The notes beneath the pieces were generated by a model. The model worked only from the letters and a program-made list of their open reading frames with translations, did no database searches and had not been told where the DNA came from. A stretch of 64,000 bases of DNA from assembly GCF_024679095.1 (NCBI RefSeq), contig NW_026111653.1:248001-312000 (forward strand). Reading direction: 5' to 3'. Made by a program: the position numbers and the translations under genes. This DNA is from Eriocheir sinensis (Eukaryota; Arthropoda; Malacostraca; Decapoda; Varunidae). Shown piece by piece: positions 16,401 to 31,800 of the stretch (the stretch's first letter is position 1; each line of letters starts with the position of its first letter).

Positions 16401-16568
16401 CATAAAGTTAGGCAAATTTGTATTGAAATACATATACAAAACTCACATAAAATAATGAAAATTTGTATTAAAATATATAAACAAATACATATAAAATAAC
16501 GTAAATTTGGATAAAATATATATACAAAATATACATTAAATATTTTAACTATGTATAAAATATATTAT
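13406..16568 (+). repeat. 45-bp AT satellite, forward block 7
   Basis: Forward monomers: m15, m16, m1 to m12 of family B up to 13,990, family C (ACCATGAATTTG at 14,132) to ~14,600, then family A, family B near 15,650-15,890, and a variant group to the end. At 15,889-15,900 an m11 is cut short and joined to an unrelated monomer, a direct in-orientation join. The right end (TATATTATATTATATATATT) is the reverse complement of the junction at ~31,800. Confidence 0.87.
13984..14000 (+). other. Non-inverted relative of the GCAACATACACG junction
   Basis: The sequence GCATGAGTAAACGTGTAT carries the rc of the junction motif (CACGTTTACTCAT), but here both flanks are forward monomers. m12 runs into a monomer resembling the m4 tail (AAATATAAATGTACAAAAT). 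The same modified m12 end therefore exists without an inversion. Confidence 0.7.
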
Positions 16569-19500
16569 ATTATATATATTTTTATTGATGTTTGCGTTAT
16601 TTATGTATATTTTGTATATGTTTTCTCATAGAAATTTACATTATTTTATTAGTATTTATCTATTTATTTTGACACAATTACATGATTATTGTGTATTTTG
16701 TACATTTTATACGTATTTACATTATTTAATGTATTTTATTTATATATTTTATACAAATTTACGTTATTATATGTATTTATATTTTGATACAAATTTACAT
16801 TATTTATGTATTTATATATATTTCAATTCAAATTTACTTATTTTATGTATTTTGTAAATCTATTTATTTTAATACAAAATCAAATATTTATGTTTTTCGT
16901 ATATATATTTTATAAAAAATGCGTTATTTTATGGGTATTTTACATCTTAATTTTCATACAAATTTACATAATTTTATTAATATTTTCTGTATTTATTTTG
17001 ATACGATTTTACATTATTTTATTTGTGTTTTGTATATATTTTTTATACATATTACATTATTTAATGTTTTTGTATATATATTTGATACAAATTTACGTTA
17101 TTTTAAGTCTATATGTTTATATATTTTCATTCAAATTACATTATTTTATGTATTTTGTATATATATTTCAATACAAATTTACCTATTTTATATGTTTTTG
17201 TATATTTATTTTCATACAAATTTAAATTATTTTGTATTTTGTATATAGTTTTATACAAATTTAGGTTATTTTATGTGTATTTTGTATATCTATTTCATAC
17301 AAATACATTCTTTTCATGATATTTTGTTTATTTACATTGACACAATTAACATTATTTAATGTATTTATATATATTTTTATATATTTATATTATTTCAAGT
17401 ATTTTGTATATATATTTTATAGAAATCTACATTATTTTATGTGTATTCGTATATATTTTGATACAAATTTACATTATTTATGTGTATTTTGCATATATTT
17501 CAATACAAATTTACTTTATTGTATGTGCATTTTGTATATTAATTTTAATACAAATTTGATTATTTTATGTATTTTTATATATATTTTATACAAATGCATT
17601 ATTATATGTGTATTTTGCATATTTATTTTCATACAAATTTACATTATTTTATTGATATTTTGTATATTTATTTTATTTTTTATATATATTATAAATGTAT
17701 TTCATACAAATTTACATTATTTTATTGATATTCTCTTTATTTATTTTGATACGATTTAACATTATTCTATGTGTTTTTGTATATATTTTTATACATATTT
17801 ACATTATTTAATGTTCATTTTGTATATATATTTTATCCAAATTTACATTATTTTATGTGTATTTGTTTATATATTTTCATACATATCTACATTATTTTAT
17901 GTGTTTTTGTATATATATTTTCTACGTATTTAAATTATTTTATGTATTTTGTATATACATTTTCATAAAAAATTACGTTATTTTTATGTATAAGTATATA
18001 TTTTGATATAAAATTTTATACAAATTCATGTTATTTTATGTGTATTTGTATATATATTTTCATACAAATTTATATTATTTTATGTGTATTTTTACATATA
18101 TTTCATTACAAATTTACATTATTTTATGCAGATTTTGTATATTTATTTCATTCAATTTTAAATTATTTTATGTGTATATTTGTATTTGTATTTAGGATAT
18201 TTTAGTGTATTTTCTATATATATTTTCATCCAAAATTACATTATTTTATTGGAAATTTATTAATTTAATTCGATACGAGTTTAGATTATTTCATTGGTAT
18301 TTTGTATACATATTTTTATACGCATTTACATTATTTAATGTATGTTTTGTATATATATTTTCATGCAAATTTACTTTATGTTCATTTTGTACATATATTT
18401 TTATAGAAATTTGCGTTATTTCATGTATAGTTTTATATAAATTTACGTTATTTTATGTGCATTTTGTATATTTATATTTATACAAATACACATTATTTTA
18501 TTGCTATATTGTTTATTTATATTTATAATTTACATTATTTTATGTGTATTTTGTATACATTTTTTATACGTATTTACTTAATTTTATGTGTTTTTGTATA
18601 TATATTTTATAGAAATCTACGTTATTTTATGTGTATTCATATATATTTTGAAACATATTTACATAATTTTATATGTATTTTGCATATCTATTTCAATACA
18701 AATTTACCTTATTGTATGTGCATTTTGTATATTTATTTTGATACAAATTCAAATATTTTGTGTATTTTGGTATCAATAATTTTATAAAAATGCGTTATTT
18801 TATAGGTATTTTGCATCTTAATTTTCATACAAATTTACATTATTTTATTAATATTCTGTGTATATATTTTGATACGATTTTACATTATTCTATTTGTGTT
18901 TTTTTATATATTTTTTTATACATATTTACATTATTTAATGTGTATTTTGTATATATATTTCATACAAATTTACGTTATTATATGTGTATTTGTTTATATA
19001 TTTTCTTTCAAATTTACATTATTTTATGTGTATTTTGTATATGTATTTCAATAGAAATTAACCTAATTTTATGTGTATTTTGTATATTTCTTTTCATACA
19101 AATTTAAATTATTTTTGTGTATTTTTGTATATAGTTTTATACAAATTTAGGTTATTTATGTACGCATTTACATTATTTAATGTGTGTTTTGTATATATTT
19201 TTATCCAAAGTTAATTTATTTTACGTTCATTTTTGGACATATATTTTTATAGAAATTAGCGTTATTTTATATGTATTTGTATATGTTTTCTCATACAAAT
19301 TTACATTATTTTATTGCTATTTTGTTTATTTAGTTTGATACGAATTACATGATTATATGTGTATTTTGTACATATTTTTTTACGTATTTACATTACTTAA
19401 TGTGTATTTTGTTTATATATTTTTAAACAAATTTACGTTATTATATGTATTTTTATAAATATTTTGATACAAATTTACATTATTTTATGTATTTTGTATA

Positions 19501-21238
19501 TACATTTCAATTCAAATTTAGCTTATTTTATCTGTATTTTGTATATCTATTTTCATACAATTTTAATTACTTTTGTGTATTTTTGTATATAGTTTTATAC
19601 AAATTTACGTTATTTTATGTGTATTTTGTATATTTATATTTATACAAATACACATTCTTTTATTATTTTGTTTATTTATTTTGATACAATTTACGTTATT
19701 TTATGTGTATTTTGTTTTTTCTTATACGTATTTACTTCATTTTACGTGTATTTTGTATATATATTTTTTATACAAATCTACGTTATTTTATGTGTATTCG
19801 TATATATATTTTGAAACAAATTTACATTGTTTTATATGTATTTTGCATATCTATTTCAATACAGATTTACCTTATTGTATGTGTATTTTGTATATTTATT
19901 TTAATACAAATTAATTTTTTATGTATTTTGTATATATATTTAAAAAATGCGTTATTTTATTGGTATTTTGCTTCTTTATTTTCATACAAATTTACATTAT
20001 TTTATTAATATTCTGTGTATTTATTTTGATACGATTTTACATTATTCTATTTGTGTTTTATATATTTTTTATACAAATTTACGTTATTTTAAGTGTATTT
20101 GTTAATGTATTTTCATTTAAATTTACAGTATTTTATGTGTATTTTGTATATGTATTTCAATACAAATTTACCTATTTTATGTATTTTGTATATTTATTTT
20201 CATACAAATTTAAATTATTTTGTGTATTTTGTATATAGTTTTATACAAATTTATATTTATCTTATGTGTATTTGTATATTTATTTTCATACAAATACACA
20301 TTCTTTAATTGACATTTTGTTTATTTATTTTGACATAATTTACATTATTTAATGTGTATTTTGTATATATATTTTTATACGTATTTACATTCTTTCATGT
20401 GTATTTTGTATATTTATAAAAAATGCGTTATTTTATGGGTATTTTGCATCTTTATTTTCATACAAATTTACATTATTGTATTTACATTCTGTGTATTTAT
20501 TTTAATACGATTTTAAATTATTCTATTTGTGTTTTGTATATATATTTTTTATACATATTTACATTATTTATATATATTTTATACAAATTTATGTTAATTT
20601 AAGTGTATTTGTTTATATATTTTCATTCAAATTTACATTATTTTATGTGTATTTTGTATATGTATTTCTTTACAAATTTACCTAATTTTATATGTATTTT
20701 GTATATTTATTTTCATACAAATTTAACTTAATTTTGTGTATTTTTATATATAGTTTTATACAAATTTACGTTATTTTATGTGTATTTTGTATATGTATTT
20801 TCATACAAATACACATTCTTTTATTGATATTTTAATTATTTATTTTGACACGAATTTACATTATTTAATGTGTATTTAGTATATATATTTTTATACGTAT
20901 TTACAACATTTCATGTATATTTTGTATATATATTTCTATAGAAATCTACGTTATTTTATGTGTATTCGTATATATATTTTGAAACAAATCTACATTATTT
21001 TATGTGTATTTTGTATATATATTTCATTATAAATTTGCCTTATTTTAAGTTTATTTTTATATCTATTTTCATTCAAATTCAAATCATTTTATGTGTATAT
21101 ATTTATTTGTATTTACGTTATTTTATGTGTATTTTCTATATATATTTTCATTCAAAATTACATTATTTTATCGGTATTTTGTTTATTTATTTCGATACGA
21201 ATTTAGATTATTTCATGTGTATTTTCTATACATATAAA
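16569..21238 (-). repeat. 45-bp AT satellite, reverse block 8 (longest reverse block)
   Basis: This is 4.67 kb of reverse monomers. From the left junction to about 18.8 kb it follows the reverse complement of 29.15-31.80 kb, monomer by monomer. Shared marks include TTCATGATATTTTGTTTA (17,314), ATTTTATACAAATTCATG (18,012) and TATCAATAATTTTATA (18,771). 18.75-19.85 kb is repeated at the end of the window. The remainder is family B then family A. Confidence 0.87.
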
Positions 21239-21493
21239 TATATAGTAGATTTCTATGAAAATATATATTCAAAATACATATAAAATTATGTAAATAAGTA
21301 AAAATATATATATATCAAATACACCTAAAAAAAATGAAAATTCGTATCAAAATAAATAAATAAAATTCCGATAAAAGAACGTATATTTGTAGGAAAATAA
21401 ATATACAAAATACACATAAAATTACTAAAATTTGAATAAAAATATATACAAAATACACAAAATTAATTTAAATTTGTATGAAATGAAAACAAA

Positions 21494-21512
21494 TTCACAT
21501 ATCAAATGTGAA
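21494..21512. repeat. Short perfect inverted repeat
   Basis: TTCACAT and ATGTGAA form a 7-base stem around the 5-base loop ATCAA. It sits between two copies of a monomer segment containing GTATGAAATGAAAACAAATT (near 21,476 and 21,557), suggesting a local duplication with a small fold-back. Confidence 0.7.
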
Positions 21513-24500
21513 ATTTATATTTAAATATACAAATTCACATAAAATAATGTAAATTTGTATGAAATGAAAACAAATTCACATAAAATAACGTACATTGGTA
21601 TAAAATAGATATACAAAATATACATAGAAAAATGTAAAATCGTATCAAAATAAATACACAGAATATCAATAAAATAATGTAATTTTGTGAAAATAAAGAT
21701 GCAAAATACATAAAATAAAGCATATTTTATAAAATACATATACAAAATACACATAGAATAGCTAAATTTGTATTAAACTTAATATACAACATGCACGTAC
21801 AATACGGTCACTTTGTATGGAAAAAATATGCAAAATGCACATAACCCAATGTATAGTTGTTTCAAAATATATATACGAATACCCATACAATAACGTATAT
21901 TTCTATAAATATATATACAAAATACACATGAAATGACGTAAATACGTATAAAATATATATACACAATACACATTAAATAATGTAAATTCGCATCAAAATA
22001 AATAAACAAAATATCAATAAAAGAATGTGTATGAAATAGATATACAAAATACACATAAAATATTGTAAATTTGAATAAAACTCTATACAAAATACACAAA
22101 AAAAATTTAAATTTGTATAAAATATATATACAAAATACACATGAAATTAGGTAAATTTCTATTGAAATACATATACAAAATACACATCAAATAATGTAAA
22201 TTTGAATAAAAATATATAAACAAATACACTTAAAATAACGAAAATTTGTATGAAATATATAGAAAATACACATTAAATCATGTAAATATGTATAAAAATA
22301 TATATACAAAACACAAATAGAATAATGTAAAATAGTATCAAAATAAATACACAGAATATTAATAAAATAATGTAAATTTGTATGAAAATAAAGATGCAAA
22401 ATACCCAAAAAACAACGCATTTTTTTATGAAAATATATATACCAAAATGCACATAAAATATTTAAATTTGTATTACAATAAATATACAAAATGCACATAC
22501 AATAAGGTAAATTTGTATTGAAATAGATATGCAAAATACATATAAAACAATGTAAATTTGTTTCAAAATATACATACGAATACTCATAAAATAACGTAGA
22601 TTCCTATAAAATATATATACAAAATACACATAAAATGAAGTAAATACGTATAAGAAAATGTATACAAAATACACATAAAATAATGTAAATTCGTATCAAA
22701 ATAAATAAACTAAATGCCAATAAAAGAATGTTTACTTGCATAAATATAAATATACAAAATACACATAAAATAACGTAAAATTGTATAAAACTATATACAA
22801 AAATAAACAAAAATAATTAAATTTGTATGAAAATAGATATACAAAAGACACATAAAATAAGCTAAATTTGAATTGAAATAAATATAGAAAATACATAAAA
22901 TAATGTAAATTTGTATCAAAATATATATTCAAATTCACATATAATAACGTAAATTTGTATAAAAATATATAAACAAAATACACATTAAATAATGTAAATA
23001 CGTATAAAAGATATGTACGTAATGTAAAAATTTATATAATTAAAGATGCAAATTACCCATAAAATATCTTATATTTAAAAAAAAATATATACAAAAATAC
23101 ACATAAAATAATTAAATTTGTATTAAAATAAATATACAAAATACACATACAATAACGTAGATTTTTATTGAAATAGATATGCAAAAAACACATAAAATAA
23201 TGAAATTTTTTATCAAAATATATACGAATACACACAATAAAATTACATAAATTTTATGAAAATATATATACATAATACACATAAAATAATGTAAATACAT
23301 AGAAAATATATATACAAAATACACATAAAATAATATAAATTCGTATCAAAATAAATAAACAAAATTTCCTCTAAAAGAATGTATATGTGTAGGAAAATAT
23401 ATATACAAAATACAAATAAAATAAAATAAAATTGTATAAAAATAATACAAAAATACACAAAAATAATTTAAATTTGTTTGAAAATAGATATGCAAAATAC
23501 AAATGAAATTAGGCAAATTTTATTGAAATACATATACAAAATACACATAAAATAATGTAAATTTGTATGAAAATATATAAACAAATACACATAAGATAAC
23601 GTAAATTTCCATAAAATATATGTACAAAATATACATTAAATAATGTAAATATGTCTAAAAATATATATACAAAATACACAGAATAACATAAAATCGTATC
23701 AAAATAAATAAACAGACAATCAATAAAATAATGTAAATTTGTATGAAAATAAAGATGCAAAATACCCATATAATAACGCATATTTGTTTAAAAATATATA
23801 TACAAAAATACACATAAAATAATTAAATTTGCATCAAAATAAATATACAAAAGGCACATACAATAAAGAAAATTTGTATTGAAATAGATATGCGAAATAC
23901 ACATAAATAATGTAAATTTGTATCAAAATATATATACGAATACACATAAAATAGAGTAATTTTCTATGAAAATATATATTCAAAATACATATAAAATTAT
24001 GTAAATAAGTATATAAATATATATATCAAATACACCTAAAATAATGAAAACTCGTATCAAAATAAATAAACAAAATTCCGATAAAAGAACGTATATTTGT
24101 AGGAAAATAAATATACAAAATTCACATAAAATTACGAAAATTTGAATAAAAATATATACTAAAATACACAAAATTAATTTCAATTTGTATGAAAATAGAT
24201 ATACATAATACACATATAATTAGTTAAATTTGTATTTAAATACATGTACAAAATACACATAAAATAATGTAAATTTGTATGAAATGAAAACAAATTCACA
24301 TAAAATAACGTTCATTTGTATGAAATATATATATACAAAATATACATAGAATAATGTAAAATCGTATCAAAATAAATACACAGAATATCAATAAAATAAT
24401 GTAAATTTGTATGAAAATAAAGATGCAAAATTCCCAAAAATTATCGCATTTTTTATAAAAATATATTTACCAAAATACACATAAAATATGTAAATTTGTA

Positions 24501-26594
24501 TTGAAATAAATATACAAAATGCATACACAGTAAGGTAAATTTGTTTTGAAAGAGATATTCAAAAATACATATAAAACAATGTAAATCTGTTTCAAAATAT
24601 ATATACGAATACACATAAAATAAAGTAGATCTCTATAGAAATATATATACAAAATACATATGAAATTATGTAAATACGTATAAAAATATATATACAAAAT
24701 ACATATCAAATAATGTAAATACGTGTCAAAATAAATAAACAAAATATCATGAAAAAAATGTGTATTTGTATGAAAATAGATCATAGATAATAAATTTGTA
24801 TAAAATATATATGCAAGATACACATTAAATAATGTAAATATGTATAAAAAAGTATATACAAAAAACAAATAGAATAATGTAACATCGTATCAAAATAAAT
24901 ACACCGAATATTAATAAAATAATGTAAATTTCTATGAAAATAAAGATGCAAAATTCCCATAAAATAGCGCATTTCTTATAAAAATATATATACCAAAATA
25001 CACATAAAATATTTAAATTTGCATTGAAATAAATATACAAAATGCACATACAATAAGGTAAATTTGTATTGAAAGAGATATGCAAAAATACATATAAAAC
25101 AATGTAAATTTGTTTCAAAATATATATACGAATTCAAATAAAAAAACGTAGATTTCTATAGAAATATATTTACAAAATACACATAAAATTAAGTAAATAC
25201 GTATAAAAAAATGTATACAAAATACACATAAAATAATGTAATTTCGAATTAAAATAAATGTAAATTTGAATGAAAATATAAAAACAAATACACTTAGAAT
25301 AACGTAAATTTGTATAAAATATATATGCAAGATACACATTAAATAATGTAAATGTGTATAAAAAAATATATACTAAAAACAAATAGAATAATGTAAAATC
25401 GTATCAAAATAAATACACAGAATATCAATAAAATAATGTAAATTTGTATGAAAATAAAGATGCAAAATTCCCAAAAATTATCGCATTTTTTATAAAAATA
25501 TATATACCAAAATACACATAAATATTTAAATTTGTATTGAAATAAATATACAAAATGCATATACAGTAAGGTAAATTTGTATTAAAAGAGATATTCAAAA
25601 ATACATGTAAAACAATGTAAATTTGTTTCAAGATATATATACGAATACACATAAAATAAAGTAGATTTCTATAGAAATATATATACAAAATACATATGAA
25701 ATTATGTAAATACGTATAAAAATATATATACAAAATACATATCAAATAATGTAAATTCGTGTCAAAATAAATAAACAAAATATCATGAAAAGAATGTGTA
25801 TTTGTATAAAAATAGATAATAGATAATAAATTTGTATAAAATATATATGCAAGATACTCATTAAATAATGTAAATATGTATATAAAAGTATATACAAAAA
25901 ACAAATAGAATAATGTAAATTCGTATCAAAATAAATACACCGAATATTAATAAAATAATGTAAATTTGTATGAAAATAAAGTTGCAAAATTCCCATAAAA
26001 TAGCGCATTTCTTATAAAAATATATATACCAAAATACACATAAAATATTTAAATTTGTATTGAAATAAATATACAAAATGCACATACAATAAGGTAAATT
26101 TGTATTCAAAGAGATATGCAAAAATACATATAAAACAATGTAAATTTGGTTCAAAATATATATACGAATACAAATAAAAAAACGTAGATTTCTATAAAAA
26201 TATATATACAAAATACACATAAAATTAAGTAAATACGTATAAAAAAATGTATACAAAATACACATAAAATAATGTAAATTCGATTTAAAATAAATAAACA
26301 AAATACCAATAAAAGAATGTGTATTTGGATAAATATAAATATACAAAATAAATATACAAAATAAACATAAAATAAGGTAGATTTGTAATAAAATATATGT
26401 ACAAAATACACATAAAATAATGTAAATTTATATGAAAATATATATACAAATACACATAAAATACCATGAATTTGTATAAAAATATATATTCAAAATAAAT
26501 ATTAAATAATGTAAAAGCGTATAAAAATATATATACAAAGTACATATAAAATAATGTAAATTCGTATCAATATAAAACAACAAAACACCAATAA

Positions 26595-26741
<147 letters not shown>

Positions 26742-27206
26742 TGAGAATAAATTTAGAAAATACACATAACTTAACTAAAATTTGTATTAAAATATATACA
26801 AAAATACATATAAATAATTAGAGTTTGTATGTAAATAGAAAATACACATAAAACTAGGTAAATTTCTTTTGAAATGTATATACAAAATAGCCATAAAATA
26901 TTGTAAATTTGTGTCAAAATATATAAACAAATACACATAAAATAACGTAAATTTGTATGAAAAATATATACAAAATACACATAGAAAAATGTCAATTCGT
27001 ATCAAAATGAATAAGCAGAATATCAATAAAATAATGTATATTTGTATGAAAATAAAGATGCAAAATACCCAAAAAATAAAGCATATGTTTATAAAAATAC
27101 AGACACAAAAATACACATCGAATAATTAAATTTGTATTAAAATTAATATACAAAATGCGTATATAATAAGGTAAATTTGTATTGAAAAAATATACAATAT
27201 ATACGT

Positions 27207-28224
27207 TTACTCATACAAATTTATATTATTTTAATGGTATTTTGTTTATTTATTTTGATACGAATTACATGATTATATGTGTATTTTGTACAAATTTTTT
27301 TATACGTATTTACATTATTTAATATGTATTTTGTTTATATATTTTCATACAAATTTACGTTATTATATGTGTATTTGTATAAATATTTTGATACAAATTT
27401 AGTTTATTTCATGTATTTTGTATATATATTTCCATTCAAATTTAGCTTATTTTGTGTGTATTTTGTATATATTTTCATACAAATTTAAATACTTCTGTGT
27501 ATTTATGTATATAGTTTTATATAAATTTACGTTATTTTATGTGTATTTTGTATATTTATATTTATACAAACACATTCTTTTATTGGTATTTTGTTTATTT
27601 ATTTTGATACGAATTTACATTATTTTATGTATTTTGTATACATTTTTTATACGTATTTACTTCACTTTATGTGTATTTTGTATATATATATTTATAGAAA
27701 TCTACGTTATTATATGTATTATACATATTTTGAAACAAATTTACATTGCTTTATATGTATTTTGCGTATCTATTTCAATACAAATTTACCTTATTGTATG
27801 TGTTTTTATATATTTATTTTAATACAAATCTAATTTTTTTATGTGTATTTTGGTATATATATTTTTATAAATAAAAAAAATGCGTTATTTTATTGGTATT
27901 TTGCCTCTTTATTTTCATACAAATTTACATTATTTTATTAATATTCTGTGTATTTATTTTGATACGATTTTACATTATTCTATTTGTGTTTTGTATATAT
28001 TTTTTTATACAAATTTACGTTATTTTAAGTGTATTTGTTTATGTATTTTCATTCAAATTTACATTATTTTATGTGTATTTTGTATATGTATTTCCATACA
28101 AATTTACCTAATTTATGTGTATTTTGTATATTTATTTTCATACAAATTTAAAATATTTTTGTGTAATTTTGTATATAGTTTGATACAAATTTAGGTTATT
28201 TTATGTGTATTTTGAATATCTATT
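27207..28224 (-). repeat. 45-bp AT satellite, reverse block 10
   Basis: Reverse family B monomers from m12 down to m1, then m16-m7. It begins at a mutated GCAACATACACG-type junction (ACAATATATACGTTTACTC). It is the direct copy of block 4 without the TA expansion, so it gives the unexpanded state of that block. Confidence 0.88.
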
Positions 28225-31200
28225 AAATATATATACAAAATACATATGAAATTATGTAAATACGTATAAAATATATATACAAAATACATATCAAATAATG
28301 TAAATTCGTGTCAAAATAAATAAACAAAATATCATGAAAAGAATGTGTATTTGTATGAAAATAGATAATAGATAATAAATTTGTATAAAATATATATGCA
28401 AGATACACATTAAATAATGTAAATATGTATAAAAAGTATATACAAAAACAAATAGAATAATGTAAAATCGTATCAAAATAAATACACAGAATATTAATAG
28501 AATAATGTAAATTTGTATGAAAATAAAGATGCAAAATTCCCATAAAATAGCGCATTTTTTATAAATATATATATTCCAAAATACACATAAAATTTTTAAA
28601 TTTGTATTGAAATAAATATACAAAATGCATATACAATAAGATATATTTGTATTGAAAGAGATATGCAAAATTACAGATAAAACAATGTAAATTTGTTTCA
28701 AAATATATATACGAATACAAATAAAAAAACGTAGATTTCTATAAAAATATATATACAAAATACACATCAAATTAAGTAAATACGTATTAAAAAATTTATT
28801 CAAAATACACATAAAATAATGTAAATTCGAATTAAAATAGATAAACAAAATACCAATAAAAGAATGTGTATTTGGATAAATATAAATATACAAAATACAT
28901 ACAAAATAAACATAAAATAAGGTAGATTTGTAATAAAATATATGTACAAAATACACATACAATAATGTAAATTTATATGAAAATATATATACAAATACAC
29001 ATAAAATACCATGAATTTGTATAAAATATATATTCAAAATAAATATTAAATAATGTAAGAGCGTATAAAAATATATATACAAAGTACATATAAAATGAAA
29101 ATTAAGATGCAAAATACCTATAAAATAACGCATTTTTTTATAAAATTATTGATACCAAAATACACATAAAATATTTGAACTTGTATTAAAATAAATATAC
29201 AAAATGCACATACAATAAGGTAAATTTGTATTGAAATAGATATGCAAAAGACATATAAAATAATGTAAATTTGTTTCAAAATATATATACGAATACACAT
29301 AAAATAACGTAGATTTCTATAAAAATACATATACAAAATACACATAATATTAAGTAAATACGTATAAAAAATGTATACAAAATACACATAAAATAATGTA
29401 AATTCGTATAAATGTAAATAAACAATATACCAATAAAAGAATGTTTATTTGTATAAATATAAATATACAAAATGCACATAAAATAACGTAGATTTATATA
29501 AAACCATATACATAAAATAACGCAAATTTCTATAAAAATATATGTACAAAAATGAACATAAAATAAATTTGCATAAAAATATATATACAAAACACACTTT
29601 AGATAATGTAAATGAGTATAAAAATATGTATACAAAATACCTATGAAATAATCTAAATTCGTATCGAATTAAATTAGGAAATTCCAATAAAATAATGTAA
29701 TTTTGGATGAAAATATATATACAAAATACACATAAAATAACCTAAATACAAATACAAGTATACACATAAAATAATTTAAAATTGAATGAAATAAATATAC
29801 AAAATAAACATAAAATAAGGTAAATTTGTAATGAAATATATGAAAAAATACACATAAAATAATATAAATTTGTATGAAAATATATATGCAAATACACATT
29901 AAATAGCATGAATTTGTATAAAATTTGTATCAAAATATATACTTATTACACACAATAAAATAACGTAATTTTTTTATGAAAATGTATATACAAAATACAC
30001 ATAAAATAATTTAAATACGTAGAAAAATATATATACAAAAAACACATAAAATAATGTAAATTTGTATGAAAATATATAAACAAATACACATAAAATAATG
30101 TAAATTTGGATGAAATATATATACAAAATGAACATTAAATAATGTAAATATGTATAAAAAATATACAAAATACACATAGAATAATGTTAAATCGTATCAA
30201 AATAAATAAAGAGAATATCAATAAAATAATGTAAATTTGTATGAAAATAAAGATGCAAAATATCCATATAATAACGCATATTTGCATAAAAATATATACA
30301 AAACTACATATAAAATAGTTAAGTTTGTATTAAAATAAATATACAAAATGCACGTACAATAAAGTAAATTTGTATTGAAATAGATATGCAAAATACACAT
30401 CAATAATGTAAATTTGTATCAAAATATATATACGAATACTCATAAAATAAAGTAAATTTCTATGAAAATATACATACAAAATAGATATACAAAATACACA
30501 TATAACTAGTTAAATTTGTATTTAAATACATGTACAAAAACACATAAAATAATGTAGATTTGTATGAAATGAAAACAAATACATTTTATATAAAATATAT
30601 ATACAAAATACACATAGAATAATGTAAAATCATATCAAAATAAATACACAGAATATCAATAAAATAATGTAAATTTGTATGAAAATAAAGATGCAAAATA
30701 CCCATAAAATAAAGCATATTTTATAAAATACATATACAAAAATACACATAGATTAATCAAATTTGTATTAAAATTAATATACAAAATGCACATACAATAA
30801 GGTAAATTTGTATTGAAAAAATATGCAAAATACACATAAAATAATGTAAATTTGTTTCAAAATAGATATACGAATACACATAAAATAACGCAGATTTCTA
30901 TAGAAATATATATACAAAATACACATGAAATAATGTAAATACGTATAAAAATATATATACAAAATACACATTAAATAATGTTAATTCGTGTCAAAATAAA
31001 TAAACAAAATATCATGAAAAGAATGTGTATTTGTATGAAAATAGATATACAAAATACACATAAAATAACCTAAATTTGTATAAAACTATATACAAAAATA
31101 CAGAAAAATAATTTAAACTTGTATGAAAATAAATATACAAAAAACATAAAAATAGGTAAATTTGTATTGAAATACATATACAAAATACACATAAAATAAT

Positions 31201-31800
31201 GTAAATTTGAATGAAAATATATAAACATATAGACTTAAAAGAACATTAATTTGTATCAAATATATATACAAAAAAAACATTAAATAATGTAAATATGTAT
31301 AGCAAAATATATACAAAACACAAATAAAATAATGTAAAATCGTATCAAAATAAATAGAGAAAATATTAATAAAATAATGTAAATATGTATGAAAATTAAG
31401 ATGCAAAATACCCATAAAAGAACGCATTTTTATAAATATATAAATACGAAAAAACATAAAATATTTGATTTTGTATTAAAATAAATAGATATACAAAATA
31501 CACATAAAATAAGCTAAATTTGAATTGAAATATATATACAAAATACATAAAATAATGTAAATATATATCAAAATACCTATACAAATACACATATAATAAC
31601 GTAAATTTGTATAAAAATATATAAACAAAATACACATTAAATAATGTAAATACGTATAAAAAAATGTAAAAAATACACAAATAATCATGTAATTCGTATC
31701 AAAATAAATAGACAAAATACCAATAAAATAATGTAAATTTCTATGAGAAAACATATACAAAATACACATAAATAACGCAAATATCAATAAAATATATATA
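28225..31800 (+). repeat. 45-bp AT satellite, forward block 11
   Basis: A direct copy of block 5 (8,772-12,345): the same switch at the left, the ATAGATAATAG tag (28,361), the ACCATGAATTTG tag (29,009), the ACCTATAAAATAACGC stretch (~29,116) and the same right junction. The longest open frame in the window (28,291-29,133, minus strand) lies here and is only a run of 15-codon monomer translations. Confidence 0.88.

Noticed and set aside
28291..29133. 280-codon minus-strand open frame resembling a multi-pass membrane protein
   Set aside because: It is a chain of about 15-residue repeats that follows the DNA monomer exactly, its hydrophobic look comes from T-rich codons, and equivalent frames appear on either strand wherever the block is reversed.
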